64,000 nt of DNA from Methylotenera_A sp963701715 (GTDB taxonomy: Bacteria; Pseudomonadota; Gammaproteobacteria; Burkholderiales; Methylophilaceae): the NCBI GenBank assembly GCA_963701715.1, contig CAVPAX010000009.1, positions 62,001-126,000 on the forward strand. Direction: 5' to 3'. The stretch's first letter is position 1, and every line of letters begins with the position of its first letter. Below the pieces are notes generated by a model that worked only from the letters and a program-made list of their open reading frames with translations, had not been told where the DNA came from and did no database searches. Of the stretch, positions 18,325 through 26,779 are shown in pieces. The translations under genes and the position numbers were made by a program.

Positions 18325-19644
18325 CTAAAAACGCTCATGCGCTCTTAGATAACGCCACTGCCCCACCGGAAGTTTACCTAAATTTACACTGCCAATACGT
18401 ACGCGCTTTAAACCCACCACATGCAAACCTACCATTTCACACATGCGGCGGATTTGCCGTTTTTTGCCTTCGCGTAATACAAAGCGCAATTGGTCTTCAT
18501 TTTGCCAACTCACCTTGGCGGGTTTCAGTTGCTCACCATCCAAACTCAAACCGTGATTTAAGCGTTTCAAGTCTGCGTCACTTAACGTGCCTTCTACCCG
18601 CACCAAATATTCTTTTTCTACACTCGAATCTTCACCTATCAAATGGCGCGCTATGCGGCCATCCTGTGTGAGTACTAACAAACCTGTAGAGTCAATATCC
18701 AGGCGGCCTGCAGGGGCAAGGCCATGCAAAAATCCGCGCTGGAATTCTTTTGGCTCGCGCAAGTCCGGGTCGTCCAGCCACTCGTTATCGGGGTGTATCA
18801 GCACAATTGCCGGTTGGTAGCCATCTTCTGCCTGCCCGCTTACATAGCCCACCGGTTTGTGCAGCAAAATCGTCACTTGCTCCGCTTGGTGCTCTTTGGC
18901 ATAGCCGCTAATCACAATCTCGGCATCCGGCTTAATGCGCGTGCCTAATGTGTCGATAATCACGCCATCCACCTTCACCCAGCCGTTGATAATCCATTCG
19001 TCTGCTTCGCGGCGCGAGCACAAACCGCGCTCCGCCATCACTTTAGAGAGTCTGGGCAAATCATCACTTACGGGCGAAGATTTATACGCTGCTTTTGCTG
19101 CTGCGCCATATTGCGGCGTAGTAGCTGCATCGTAGCCATCGCGCACCTTGCCGCCACGGCGCGGCGCCTGGCGATATTGTGGCTCGTTTTTATCCGGCCG
19201 CGGCGTGGAGCGGGTGTCTATGCCTGTAGGCTTTGGACCAGCGGGCTTATGTTGTTTAGGCGGGCTAGTTTGTTCGGCTCTTAGCTCACTTCTCAAAGGC
19301 CTATTTTCAGTAGATTTATTTTCAAATGCTGCATCGCGCGGTTTGCCGTCAAAGCGATGGTTACGCTGCCGCGTACTTTCAGGTTTTTTTGTCTGCCCGT
19401 CATTCCCGCGCAGGCGGGAATCCATTTTGGGGTTTTCAGCGCTAGGTTTTGCCTCTTGCTCGCGAACCACAGGCTTTGGTGGCGGCTTTGTTCTATCGCG
19501 TTTGGCTGGGTCTGCTCGGCGCACAGGCGCCCTACTCGCCTTATTCGGTGCGGCTTCTAGGGCAGGTTTATTGAGTTTTATGGTGGTCAAAATAAGGCTA
19601 ACACGTTTTGATAAGACGGTCATTTTAACAAAATTATGTTGCAA
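18325..19644 (-). CDS. RluB/RluF-type 23S rRNA pseudouridine synthase with long basic N-terminal extension
   Basis: The catalytic part spans roughly residues 195-439: an S4 RNA-binding domain (RLSKVMAERGLCSRREADEW), the active-site block PAGRLDIDSTGLLVLTQDG with the nucleophile Asp, EKEYLVRVEG, and the C-terminal EGKKRQIRRMCEMVGL. These place it in the RsuA/RluB/E/F family; RluF or RluB cannot be separated safely. The first 195 residues are Lys/Arg/Pro-rich and low-complexity, and contain the peptide DSRLRGNDG encoded by a palindromic repeat (19398-19424). The start at 19644 is uncertain because the extension is unconserved in nature. Confidence 0.9.
   Translation of the reverse strand: MQHNFVKMTVLSKRVSLILTTIKLNKPALEAAPNKASRAPVRRADPAKRDRTKPPPKPVVREQEAKPSAENPKMDSRLRGNDGQTKKPESTRQRNHRFDGKPRDAAFENKSTENRPLRSELRAEQTSPPKQHKPAGPKPTGIDTRSTPRPDKNEPQYRQAPRRGGKVRDGYDAATTPQYGAAAKAAYKSSPVSDDLPRLSKVMAERGLCSRREADEWIINGWVKVDGVIIDTLGTRIKPDAEIVISGYAKEHQAEQVTILLHKPVGYVSGQAEDGYQPAIVLIHPDNEWLDDPDLREPKEFQRGFLHGLAPAGRLDIDSTGLLVLTQDGRIARHLIGEDSSVEKEYLVRVEGTLSDADLKRLNHGLSLDGEQLKPAKVSWQNEDQLRFVLREGKKRQIRRMCEMVGLHVVGLKRVRIGSVNLGKLPVGQWRYLRAHERF
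19398..19424. repeat. REP-like palindrome inserted in frame in the pseudouridine synthase gene
   Basis: ATTCCCGC and GCGGGAAT flank a four-base loop, the core of a very widespread proteobacterial palindrome normally found between genes. Read on the minus strand it encodes DSRLRGNDG, a peptide well known as a translated repeat. Here it lies inside an open reading frame without breaking it. I saw no second copy in this window. Confidence 0.75.
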
Positions 19645-19717
19645 ACTCTTAATTATTCATGCTTAGCCATGCCAAAAGTACGAGCCCTATCTGGCGAACC
19701 GTACAAGGCTCGAACTC

Positions 19718-19751
19718 AATAAATAAGCCAGCTAATGCTGGCTTATTTATT
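19718..19751 (-). terminator. Terminator after thiC
   Basis: A perfect 15 bp stem (AATAAATAAGCCAGC with its complement) and four-base loop sit 23 bases downstream of the thiC stop. The AT-rich stem base gives U-rich RNA on either strand, so it may also act on the plus strand. Confidence 0.75.
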
Positions 19752-19773
19752 GGCTGAAAATATCGAAAGCAGA

Positions 19774-21666
19774 TTAAACTTTTTGATAAACTTCGCTGCC
19801 TTTTTTCACAAACTCAATTGCTTTTTCTTGCATGCCTTTTTCTAGGGCTTCTTTTTCATCCACGCCGAGCTTGTCTGCGTAGTCGCGCACGTCTTGTGTA
19901 ATTTTCATGGAGCAAAAATGCGGGCCGCACATGCTACAGAAGTGCGCTTGTTTTGCGCCTTCTTGCGGCAAGGTTTCATCGTGGAATTCTTTGGCTTTTT
20001 CCGGGTCTAGGCCTAGGTTAAATTGGTCTTCCCAGCGGAATTCAAAGCGCGCTTTACTTAATGCGTTGTCACGAATTTGCGCACCCGGATGGCCTTTGGC
20101 TAAATCTGCCGCATGTGCCGCGATTTTGTAGGTGATAATTCCCACACGCACATCTTCTTTGTCTGGCAAGCCTAGGTGTTCTTTTGGCGTAACGTAACAA
20201 AGCATTGCACAGCCATACCAGCCTATCATCGCAGCGCCAATGCCGCTTGTGATGTGGTCATAACCCGGGGCGATGTCCGTAGTCAATGGTCCTAGTGTGT
20301 AGAATGGGGCTTCACCGCAGTGCTCCAGTTGCAAATCCATGTTCTCTTTAATCAGGTGCATCGGCACATGGCCTGGGCCTTCAATCATGCATTGCACGTC
20401 ATGCTTCCAAGCGATTTGTGTGAGTTCACCCAATGTTTTCAGCTCGGCAAATTGCGCTTCGTCGTTGGCATCGTAGATTGAGCCCGGGCGTAAGCCATCA
20501 CCAAGTGAGAAGCTCACGTCGTAGGCTTTCATGATTTCGCAGATGTCTTCAAAATGTTCGTACAGGAAACTTTCTTTATGATGTGCTAAGCACCATTTCG
20601 CCATAATCGAGCCGCCGCGCGACACAATACCCGTCATGCGTTTTGCTGTCATGGGGATGTAAGCCAAGCGCACGCCTGCGTGGATGGTAAAGTAATCCAC
20701 GCCTTGTTCAGCTTGCTCAATCAAGGTATCGCGGAAGATTTCCCAAGTTAAATCTTCGGCCTTGCCGTTTACTTTTTCCAGAGCTTGGTAAATCGGCACG
20801 GTACCAATCGGCACTGGACTGTTGCGGATAATCCACTCGCGCGTTTCGTGAATGTTTTTACCTGTGGAGAGGTCCATCACCGTATCGCCGCCCCAGCGGG
20901 TGCCCCACACCATTTTTTCAACTTCTTCGGTAATGCTTGAACCCAAAGCTGAGTTACCGATGTTTGCGTTGATCTTTACCAAGAAGTTACGGCCGATAAT
21001 CATCGGTTCGATTTCCGGGTGGTTGATGTTAGCGGGGATAATGGCACGACCACGTGCTACTTCGTCACGCACAAACTCTGCGGTGATGACTTTAGGAATG
21101 CTCGCGCCGAAATCGTGGCCTTTATGTTGCGTTTGCAGCAACTCACTCATGTTCTCGCGGCGCTGATTTTCGCGGATGGCGATAAATTCCATCTCTGGTG
21201 TGATGATGCCTTTACGTGCATAGTGCATTTGGCTCACGTTCATGCCGGCTTTAGCGCGCAATGGTTTGCGGTGCAGGTTAAAGCGCATTTCTGCAAGTTC
21301 TGGGTCGGTTAAACGCTCTTGACCAAACTTAGAGCTTGGGCCATCCAACTGTTCAACGTCGTTGCGTTCAGCGATCCAGCCAGCGCGCAGCGCAGGTAAG
21401 CCATTGCGAATATCAATTTGGACTGAAGGATCAGTGTAAGGGCCAGAAGTATCATAAACCACAACAGGAGGATTTTTTTCTGCACCAAACGCGGAAGGAG
21501 TGTCACTCAGGCTAATTTCACGAAATGGCACGCGAATATCCGGCCGCGAGCCTTCTATATATATTTTTCTGGATTTGGCGAAAGGTTTAGTGGCGCCTTC
21601 GTCTACTGAAGCGTTTGCGCTAACAAATTTGGTAAGATTTTTATCAATGGCATTCATGGGTTGCAT
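19774..21666 (-). CDS. thiC: Phosphomethylpyrimidine synthase
   Basis: ThiC is a radical-SAM enzyme that rearranges aminoimidazole ribotide to HMP-P. The 630 aa product is of full length. It has the N-terminal extension typical of proteobacterial ThiC (RKIYIEGSRPDIRVPFREI), the barrel motifs MIGRNFLVKINANIGNSA and YFTIHAGV, the HVPMH and TTDIAPGYDHI segments, and the C-terminal cluster-binding CSMCGPHFCSM. It is preceded by a TPP riboswitch, so expression is repressed by thiamine diphosphate. Confidence 0.97.
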   Translation of the reverse strand: MQPMNAIDKNLTKFVSANASVDEGATKPFAKSRKIYIEGSRPDIRVPFREISLSDTPSAFGAEKNPPVVVYDTSGPYTDPSVQIDIRNGLPALRAGWIAERNDVEQLDGPSSKFGQERLTDPELAEMRFNLHRKPLRAKAGMNVSQMHYARKGIITPEMEFIAIRENQRRENMSELLQTQHKGHDFGASIPKVITAEFVRDEVARGRAIIPANINHPEIEPMIIGRNFLVKINANIGNSALGSSITEEVEKMVWGTRWGGDTVMDLSTGKNIHETREWIIRNSPVPIGTVPIYQALEKVNGKAEDLTWEIFRDTLIEQAEQGVDYFTIHAGVRLAYIPMTAKRMTGIVSRGGSIMAKWCLAHHKESFLYEHFEDICEIMKAYDVSFSLGDGLRPGSIYDANDEAQFAELKTLGELTQIAWKHDVQCMIEGPGHVPMHLIKENMDLQLEHCGEAPFYTLGPLTTDIAPGYDHITSGIGAAMIGWYGCAMLCYVTPKEHLGLPDKEDVRVGIITYKIAAHAADLAKGHPGAQIRDNALSKARFEFRWEDQFNLGLDPEKAKEFHDETLPQEGAKQAHFCSMCGPHFCSMKITQDVRDYADKLGVDEKEALEKGMQEKAIEFVKKGSEVYQKV

Positions 21667-21680
21667 CCTTGCAGTATTAA

Positions 21681-21792
21681 CGTAGGATGCAGTCTGCCTG
21701 CATTCCCTACGGCGGCATGACCCGCATCAGGTTCAAAGGGTGATTCTCACTGTTTTATTAGAAAAAACGCTTGATAAAACAGACCCCTAGCA
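21681..21792 (-). promoter_or_regulatory. TPP (thi-box) riboswitch with translational expression platform
   Basis: Reading the minus strand, the conserved thi-box elements appear in order: AGGGGT (21784-21789), an extended P3 stem (GTTTTAT with ATAAAAC), GTGAGA, ACCCTTTGAACCTGAT, GGGTCATGCC and CGTAGGGA. Just after the aptamer, a hairpin can form between the aptamer's CGTAGG/ATGCAG (21698-21711) and CTGCAT/CCTACG (21681-21692). The same 3' arm contains GCATCCT, which is complementary to AGGATGC (21663-21669), the thiC ribosome binding site. The arrangement predicts translational OFF control by TPP. Confidence 0.92.
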
Positions 21793-21944
21793 ATCCATTG
21801 AATTTACGCGAAAACGGCTTAAAAGGCAAGAAACCATTTTGAAGAGCAGAGAGAGTAGGATGTAAAAAATCTTAAAATTTTAGGATTTTTTGGTAAAAAA
21901 TGTTATAAATACATTAATTACACAAATATGGCATAGGGTTAATT

Positions 21945-22085
21945 ATGGTACTTATTGCAATTTATTACGCATTAGCTATTGCAGTACTCACCCTTCATTT
22001 CACAGGCCATCTTGAGCGCTGGAATATGGAGTGGCTGGTGTTTGTGTTTGCCTTGACTGTTTTCCCGGCGGTGCTCTATTTATAG
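21945..22085 (+). CDS. Small two-segment membrane protein, unknown
   Basis: The ORF of 46 codons encodes two hydrophobic stretches (VLIAIYYALAIAVL and WLVFVFALTVFPAVLYL) separated by a polar loop with HFTGHLERWNMEW. I know of no family for it. No clear Shine-Dalgarno precedes the ATG, but the stop lies just before the convergent SDR operon and the amphipathic layout is typical of real small membrane proteins. An AT-rich palindrome (21863-21890) lies 55 bases upstream. Confidence 0.4.
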   Translation: MVLIAIYYALAIAVLTLHFTGHLERWNMEWLVFVFALTVFPAVLYL

Positions 22086-22102
22086 CTAAGCTTGATTTAT
22101 AG

Positions 22103-22903
22103 CTAATCCTGTTTGGCAAACGGCGCAGCAAGCGCCGTTTGTTTTTTCAGACCAATATTCACTGCTTTCGGCAGCACGCCATTCAGCCAGGCGAAAAATG
22201 TTTGCGGCTGACCAATAAATACTTCCTGTTTTTCTTTTTCCAGCGCATTGACGACAATCCGGGCGACAGTCTCAGGCGCATCCATCTGGTTGCCCGATTT
22301 TTCCCACATGGCCACTGTTTTTGCGTCATTCATTGGCGTTTTAATCCCGCGTGGTGCGACGTAAGTCACGCCAATATCGGTATCAACAAGTTCACGGCGT
22401 AATGCTTGAGAAAAACCGTGTACAGCGAATTTGCTGGCACAGTAGGTTGAAAAATGCGGGAAGCCAAGAGAGCCAAATATGGATCCGATGAACAAAAAAT
22501 GCCCTTGGTTTTTAGCTAAAAACGTAGGAATGATGGCGCGCGCGAGCTGGATTGGCGCGGTGACATTGGTATTAATCATTTGTGCAATGCGCGCTTCGCT
22601 TTGGTCTTGGAACTGAATAAAATCAAGCACGCCGGCATTATTGATAAGAATGTCGATATCCCCTAGTTTTTGCCTGGCTTCATCTGCAACGCGCTGCGCG
22701 GTGCCTGCAACATCAAAGTCCGCCTGAATGAAAACGGCTTTACCGCCCGCTTTTTCGATATGGGCTCTAAGTGCTTCGAGTTTTGATGTGTCGCGTCCAA
22801 CCAGAGCTAGAATTGCCCCCTTTTGCGCAAGTAGCATCGCAATGTGATTACCAACCCCACCGGTTGCACCGGTGAGTAATATACGTTTATTAGCAAGGTT
22901 CAT
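22103..22903 (-). CDS. Short-chain dehydrogenase/reductase
   Basis: The 266 aa product has the classical SDR nucleotide motif TGATGGVGNHIA, the NNAG motif (LINNAGVLDF), catalytic YCASK and PRGIKTPM. It likely oxidises or reduces an alcohol/carbonyl group with NAD(P). It is the last gene of a four-gene operon: nine bases separate it from the haem-oxygenase-like gene upstream. The C-terminal part carries a hydrophobic, proline-broken stretch suggesting membrane association, as in several lipid-acting SDRs. The substrate is inferred only from the operon's acyl-ligase. Confidence 0.85.
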   Translation of the reverse strand: MNLANKRILLTGATGGVGNHIAMLLAQKGAILALVGRDTSKLEALRAHIEKAGGKAVFIQADFDVAGTAQRVADEARQKLGDIDILINNAGVLDFIQFQDQSEARIAQMINTNVTAPIQLARAIIPTFLAKNQGHFLFIGSIFGSLGFPHFSTYCASKFAVHGFSQALRRELVDTDIGVTYVAPRGIKTPMNDAKTVAMWEKSGNQMDAPETVARIVVNALEKEKQEVFIGQPQTFFAWLNGVLPKAVNIGLKKQTALAAPFAKQD

Positions 22904-22912
22904 ATTGATTCC

Positions 22913-23587
22913 TTATTGCATGGTGCGTGCTTCGATGTCCCTAAATATATCACCATATAGCTTATAAAAGTTTTTGGCGCTATGTATCAGCATTGCCTGG
23001 TCGTCAGCATCGGTAATCTGGTTGACCAGGCTTTCATAAAACGACACGTGGCTAATATCAAGCGAGCCGTGAGATAACAAATAACTAAAGGCCTTTTTGG
23101 GTAAATTCAGGCTTTGCATCAGTTTTTCACCTGCCTGTGTGGCAACCGCTGTGCTGGTGCCTTCCAGCACCAATACCATGCCAAAAAAACCAATGGGATT
23201 CACACGATGAATCATATCGTAAGCATAAGCCACCATCAGCTCAGTAGCCTGGCTTGGCGACTCGGCAGCCGTTTTGCTTGCGCGCACGGCTTCTTTATCC
23301 CCGCCACAAGTCGCGATGTCATCCAGCACCCATTCCTGATGTCCCATTTCCTCTTCAATATATTCGCCAATCGCAGTACGTAACCATTCGTATTTGGCAG
23401 GCAGGCAGCCACCACATGTCATTAGCAGGGGTGTGGTATGTTTTACGTGGTGATAAGCCTGAGTTAAAAATGCTATATATGTTTCTAGTGAGACTTTGCC
23501 CTCAGCACCTTGTGTAATCAGCGGCAAGCTTAATAGTTCTTTGCGTTCTGCTTCTGTTGCTTTGAGGAGTTCATCGTAAAATGTCAT
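22913..23587 (-). CDS. Haem-oxygenase-like diiron protein (HDO/TenA-like fold)
   Basis: The 224 aa all-helical protein has the spaced residues of haem-oxygenase-like diiron oxidases: histidines in YHHVKH (46, 47, 50), the helix IEEEMGHQEW (Glu79, His83), Glu142 in LEGTST, and HGSLDISH (His173, Asp177, His180). Family members of this fold include fatty-acid decarboxylases (UndA) and N-oxygenases, as well as TenA and PqqC. The nearby thiC might suggest TenA, but the carboxylate/histidine pattern and the operon with an acyl-AMP ligase favour an oxidative enzyme acting on an activated acid. The exact reaction is unknown. Confidence 0.75.
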   Translation of the reverse strand: MTFYDELLKATEAERKELLSLPLITQGAEGKVSLETYIAFLTQAYHHVKHTTPLLMTCGGCLPAKYEWLRTAIGEYIEEEMGHQEWVLDDIATCGGDKEAVRASKTAAESPSQATELMVAYAYDMIHRVNPIGFFGMVLVLEGTSTAVATQAGEKLMQSLNLPKKAFSYLLSHGSLDISHVSFYESLVNQITDADDQAMLIHSAKNFYKLYGDIFRDIEARTMQ

Positions 23588-23599
23588 AGGGTTTAATCC

Positions 23600-25078
23600 T
23601 TATAAATAAAGTACGTTAATTTTGTTCTGGTAATGTTGCCATATGATGTCGCGTTTTAAGCGGCCATTGGGGGTTAGCTGGTTGTTTGCAACATTAAAAG
23701 GGGTTTCTGTGCGCAGCCATTTACCAACGCGGGCATAATCGGGCAGGGTTTGATTAATCGCTTTAATAGCAGCATTAATATCATCATCGGTGGCGTTAGA
23801 TTTTGGTGTAACAAGCACTGTATTCCAGGGCTTTGCTTCGCCAAACAAACAGGCCTGCGCTATCTGCGGTGTGCTGGTGAGTTCGCGTTCTACCCATTCC
23901 GGAGAAACATTGCGACCAAAGGAGGTGATGAAAATATTCTTTTTGCGGCCATTAATAAATAAATAACCATCTTCATCCAGATAGCCAATGTCGCCTGTAT
24001 GGATAAAATCGTTTTCTTTTTCTACCGTGCTTTCATTTGTGTAAGCTAATAAGCTGGCACCTTTCACCAAGATTTCATTTTCATCAGAAAAACGGATAGA
24101 AACATGCGGCAAGGGCTTGCCTACGCTGCCAATTTTATGATGTTGCTCGGTATTTAACGCGACAACAGATGCGCTTTCAGATAAACCATAACCTTCAAAC
24201 ACAGGAAGTTTAAGTTTGGCAGCACGCTGCAATAGTGCCGGTGCTACATGTGCCCCGCCCACTGCTAAAAAGCGTAAGTGCGGCAGTTGGCTGGCCCCCG
24301 CCTCGCAAGCTGATACCAGTGCATAAAGCAGCTCGGGAATGAAAATTGCTGTACTGGCTTTGGTTTGGCGGAGCGCCGCATGCAGTTTGCTTACATCTAA
24401 GCTGCTGCCACTTAATCCAATTGTTTCGCTTGGCAGCAAGTGTGCAGTTGCGCCTGCAATCAGCGTTACATAAACACCAGCCACGTTTTCCAGGAGAGTA
24501 GAAAGTGGCAAAACGCAGAGATGCTGATCGTCACGTCTTAAATTGGCGACTGTTTTAATTGAATTCGCAACTTTCAACATGGCATCTTTACTTAAGCATA
24601 CGCCCTTGGGTTGACCTGTAGTACCAGAGGTGTAGGTGATTTTTGCAGTGCCTTTGGCAAGTTTTTTTGACGGAGTCGATAAGTTAAATTGCGTGAGTGT
24701 TTTGTTGGCAATTTGCAGCGTAGAAGTGCTCACTATCAAATCGCCCAGCAAGGCGGTAAATCGTTGAGGATTATCTGTAATGAGCGCATCGACACCTGCA
24801 TCAGTAATCGCATGCAGCAGTTGCGCGGATGAAAAGAAAAGTGGCAATGGCACTAGGGGAATATTGCATGCCATTGCCGCTAAATCGACGACTACCCATG
24901 CAGGATGATTATCTGCTGCAATAGCCAGTGTGGGATATGAACGGTTTTGATTAAGGTGCGGTTGCAATTGATGGATTTCAGCCAATAAGTCACCATAAGA
25001 CAGCGCCATATCGCTGCCCCGCAAAGCAATACCCATGCGCCTTTCAAGCCCATACTTGGCAAGTGTTTCAATCACCAT
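23600..25078 (-). CDS. AMP-binding acyl-CoA synthetase/ligase family protein
   Basis: The 492 aa ANL-superfamily enzyme has the P-loop YTSGTTGQPKGVCLSKD, the A5 motif EGYGLSESA, the A7 motif HTGDIGYLDEDGYLFINGRKK, and a C-terminal lysine region LTPNGRLKRD. ANL enzymes adenylate carboxylic acids and pass them to CoA or a carrier. The absence of an acyl carrier protein in the operon suggests CoA or direct transfer. It begins 17 bases after the thermostable-hemolysin gene and ends 12 bases before the diiron-protein gene, so all are probably cotranscribed. Confidence 0.88.
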   Translation of the reverse strand: MVIETLAKYGLERRMGIALRGSDMALSYGDLLAEIHQLQPHLNQNRSYPTLAIAADNHPAWVVVDLAAMACNIPLVPLPLFFSSAQLLHAITDAGVDALITDNPQRFTALLGDLIVSTSTLQIANKTLTQFNLSTPSKKLAKGTAKITYTSGTTGQPKGVCLSKDAMLKVANSIKTVANLRRDDQHLCVLPLSTLLENVAGVYVTLIAGATAHLLPSETIGLSGSSLDVSKLHAALRQTKASTAIFIPELLYALVSACEAGASQLPHLRFLAVGGAHVAPALLQRAAKLKLPVFEGYGLSESASVVALNTEQHHKIGSVGKPLPHVSIRFSDENEILVKGASLLAYTNESTVEKENDFIHTGDIGYLDEDGYLFINGRKKNIFITSFGRNVSPEWVERELTSTPQIAQACLFGEAKPWNTVLVTPKSNATDDDINAAIKAINQTLPDYARVGKWLRTETPFNVANNQLTPNGRLKRDIIWQHYQNKINVLYL

Positions 25079-25095
25079 AAGTAAATATTATAAAA

Positions 25096-25746
25096 CTATT
25101 CGGCAATACCGCGTATCGCCACTACTTGCGGGGTGTGCTTGTAATAGCTGCCCCACTTAGCTTGCTCTTCTGGTGATAATCTGGCCTTGTCCGCAGGGGA
25201 AAGCGGGTACACATCGCGCCCAGCCTTAACCAAGCCGTTCTGAAGGCTGTGGTGCGCAGTAGCTACACACCATTCAATACCCATATTCAAGCTGTGCCGA
25301 ATGATATGTGCAATGAGTACGCCCGCATTACGTGGGTTAGCCACAGCCAAATTACCAATTTTAGTAATTTGATCGCGTGTAATCTGTTTACCGATGTGTT
25401 TGGAAATCAGTGATTCGATGGGTTCGTCTAAATACTGCTCTAAAAATAAAGGGCTATCAGATGCTTTTTTCCAGCCGAATGCTGCCATTAGCACGCCATT
25501 GCTATCGCGCAACGCTACTAAATGCGGCATAAAAAGTGTAATTTCTGCATTATAAGCACGCTTAAAAACCGCATGGATAAAAGCCTCCACTTCTGCACGA
25601 GCTGGGTCGCCAATATTAACAGTGCTAGCAGTGATTTCACTGATCTGATAACACTTGGTTTTCACAAATTCTCTCAGTTGATAAGCTGCTTCAGCTCGAT
25701 ATATGGGTTGATGTTGAATATGGTAATTAAGCATGTATTCGTCCAA
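25096..25746 (-). CDS. Thermostable hemolysin (delta-VPH) family protein, GNAT-like
   Basis: The 216 aa protein matches the T_hemolysin pattern: an early VEAFIHAVFKRAYNAEI, FMPHLVALRDSNGVLMAAFGWK, LEQYLDEPIE, the conserved ITKIGNLAVANPRNAGVLI, and WCVATAHHSLQNGLVKAG. The family is named after a Vibrio haemolysin but its fold relates to acyl/acetyltransferases, so an N-acyltransferase role is plausible. It leads the operon. Start choice: the ATG at 25746 or the one four codons later. Confidence 0.8.
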   Translation of the reverse strand: MDEYMLNYHIQHQPIYRAEAAYQLREFVKTKCYQISEITASTVNIGDPARAEVEAFIHAVFKRAYNAEITLFMPHLVALRDSNGVLMAAFGWKKASDSPLFLEQYLDEPIESLISKHIGKQITRDQITKIGNLAVANPRNAGVLIAHIIRHSLNMGIEWCVATAHHSLQNGLVKAGRDVYPLSPADKARLSPEEQAKWGSYYKHTPQVVAIRGIAE

Positions 25747-26033
25747 ATAGTTTTTACTGTTTGGATATATGCAATCAATATGCCAAAAAAATACTTAAAC
25801 AAATTCAATCACTTATTTTAAGGCGGTATACAAAAGCCTGCAATTTATACATACAAAGAGTAACAATCGTGCAAAATTTGCAGTGTTTAAAGGTGGTTTA
25901 CAAGATAAAATTTTTTATCAACATTTAAAAAATCTATATAAAACAGTAGATTATCAAATTTTCGAGCATCAATTTCCAATTTGGCATTGAAGTTGCAAAT
26001 AAATCTGTAATTAAAATTTGTAAATACTAGTCA

Positions 26034-26777
26034 ATGCCTTCGTTTGATCAAAGCTTCACCTTACAACATGTCGGGAAAAACTTTTATTTACTAAATATTA
26101 TTGGCCTATTGTTAAGTGCCTATTTTTTAATGTTTATCTATCCAGTAACCGGCTTAGATAAATTTTTAATCGCACCTTATTTTGATGTCGCCACACAAAG
26201 CTTTCCGCTAAAGCACCAAGCTTTTTTAGAAAACTTCATGCACTCAGGCTTGAAATATTGCATGATATTTATCGCACTAGCCTCTTTATTGGCGGGCTTG
26301 CAGGCCAATACCCATGCGGATTCCAGAGCATCTATTTTTAATAAACTCATCGGTCGTCATCAAAAACAATTTATTTGGGCGTTCGTTGGTATGGTGGTTT
26401 CTACCAGTGTGGTTTCATTTTTAAAAAGTGACAGTATGCACGGCTGCCCAAATGATTTGACCATTTACGGCGGTAATTTACCCTTATTTGCCCTGTTTGA
26501 GCATTTACCAAAAGGCGTTGCGGCCGGGCATTGTTTTCCTGCAGGGCATGCCAGTGGCGGTTTTGCGCTGATGGCATTTAGTTTTTCATTTCGTGATGAA
26601 AAACCTAAGTTTGCAGTTGCGATGTTGATGCTTGCTTTGGTTTTGGGCTTTAGCATGGGTTGGGCACAAATGATGCGCGGCGAACATTTTTTGTCGCATA
26701 ACTTGTGGTCAGCTTGGGTAGTTTGGCTGGTGTTATTTGTGTTGTATGTAATTAAAAAAGCAATTGAGAAAAATTAA
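26034..26777 (+). CDS. PAP2 superfamily phosphatase (lipid A phosphatase-like)
   Basis: The 247 aa membrane protein has the PAP2 tripartite motif: a first part around FLKSDSMHGCP, the central PAGHASGGF, and RGEHFLSHNLWSAW with the catalytic histidine. Six hydrophobic segments are visible. It is translationally adjacent to eptA (two-base gap), so the pair probably remodels lipid A phosphates, removing a phosphate and adding phosphoethanolamine. A 287-base AT-rich divergent region with no gene precedes it (25747-26033). Confidence 0.85.
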   Translation: MPSFDQSFTLQHVGKNFYLLNIIGLLLSAYFLMFIYPVTGLDKFLIAPYFDVATQSFPLKHQAFLENFMHSGLKYCMIFIALASLLAGLQANTHADSRASIFNKLIGRHQKQFIWAFVGMVVSTSVVSFLKSDSMHGCPNDLTIYGGNLPLFALFEHLPKGVAAGHCFPAGHASGGFALMAFSFSFRDEKPKFAVAMLMLALVLGFSMGWAQMMRGEHFLSHNLWSAWVVWLVLFVLYVIKKAIEKN

Positions 26778-26779
26778 AT

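Noticed and set aside
19148..19666. Long plus-strand ORF opposite the pseudouridine synthase
   Set aside because: It is the shadow of a low-complexity basic N-terminal extension and has no family features or ribosome binding site.
19675..19717. tRNA-like stem (CGAGCC ... GGCTCG) after the pseudouridine synthase
   Set aside because: The element is too short and has no D-, T-loop or CCA features; it is a simple intergenic hairpin.
22913..23587. Calling the HO-like protein TenA (thiaminase II) because thiC is near
   Set aside because: TenA relies on a catalytic cysteine and different residues. This protein has a His/Glu/Asp diiron-type pattern and sits in an acyl-ligase operon read separately from thiC.
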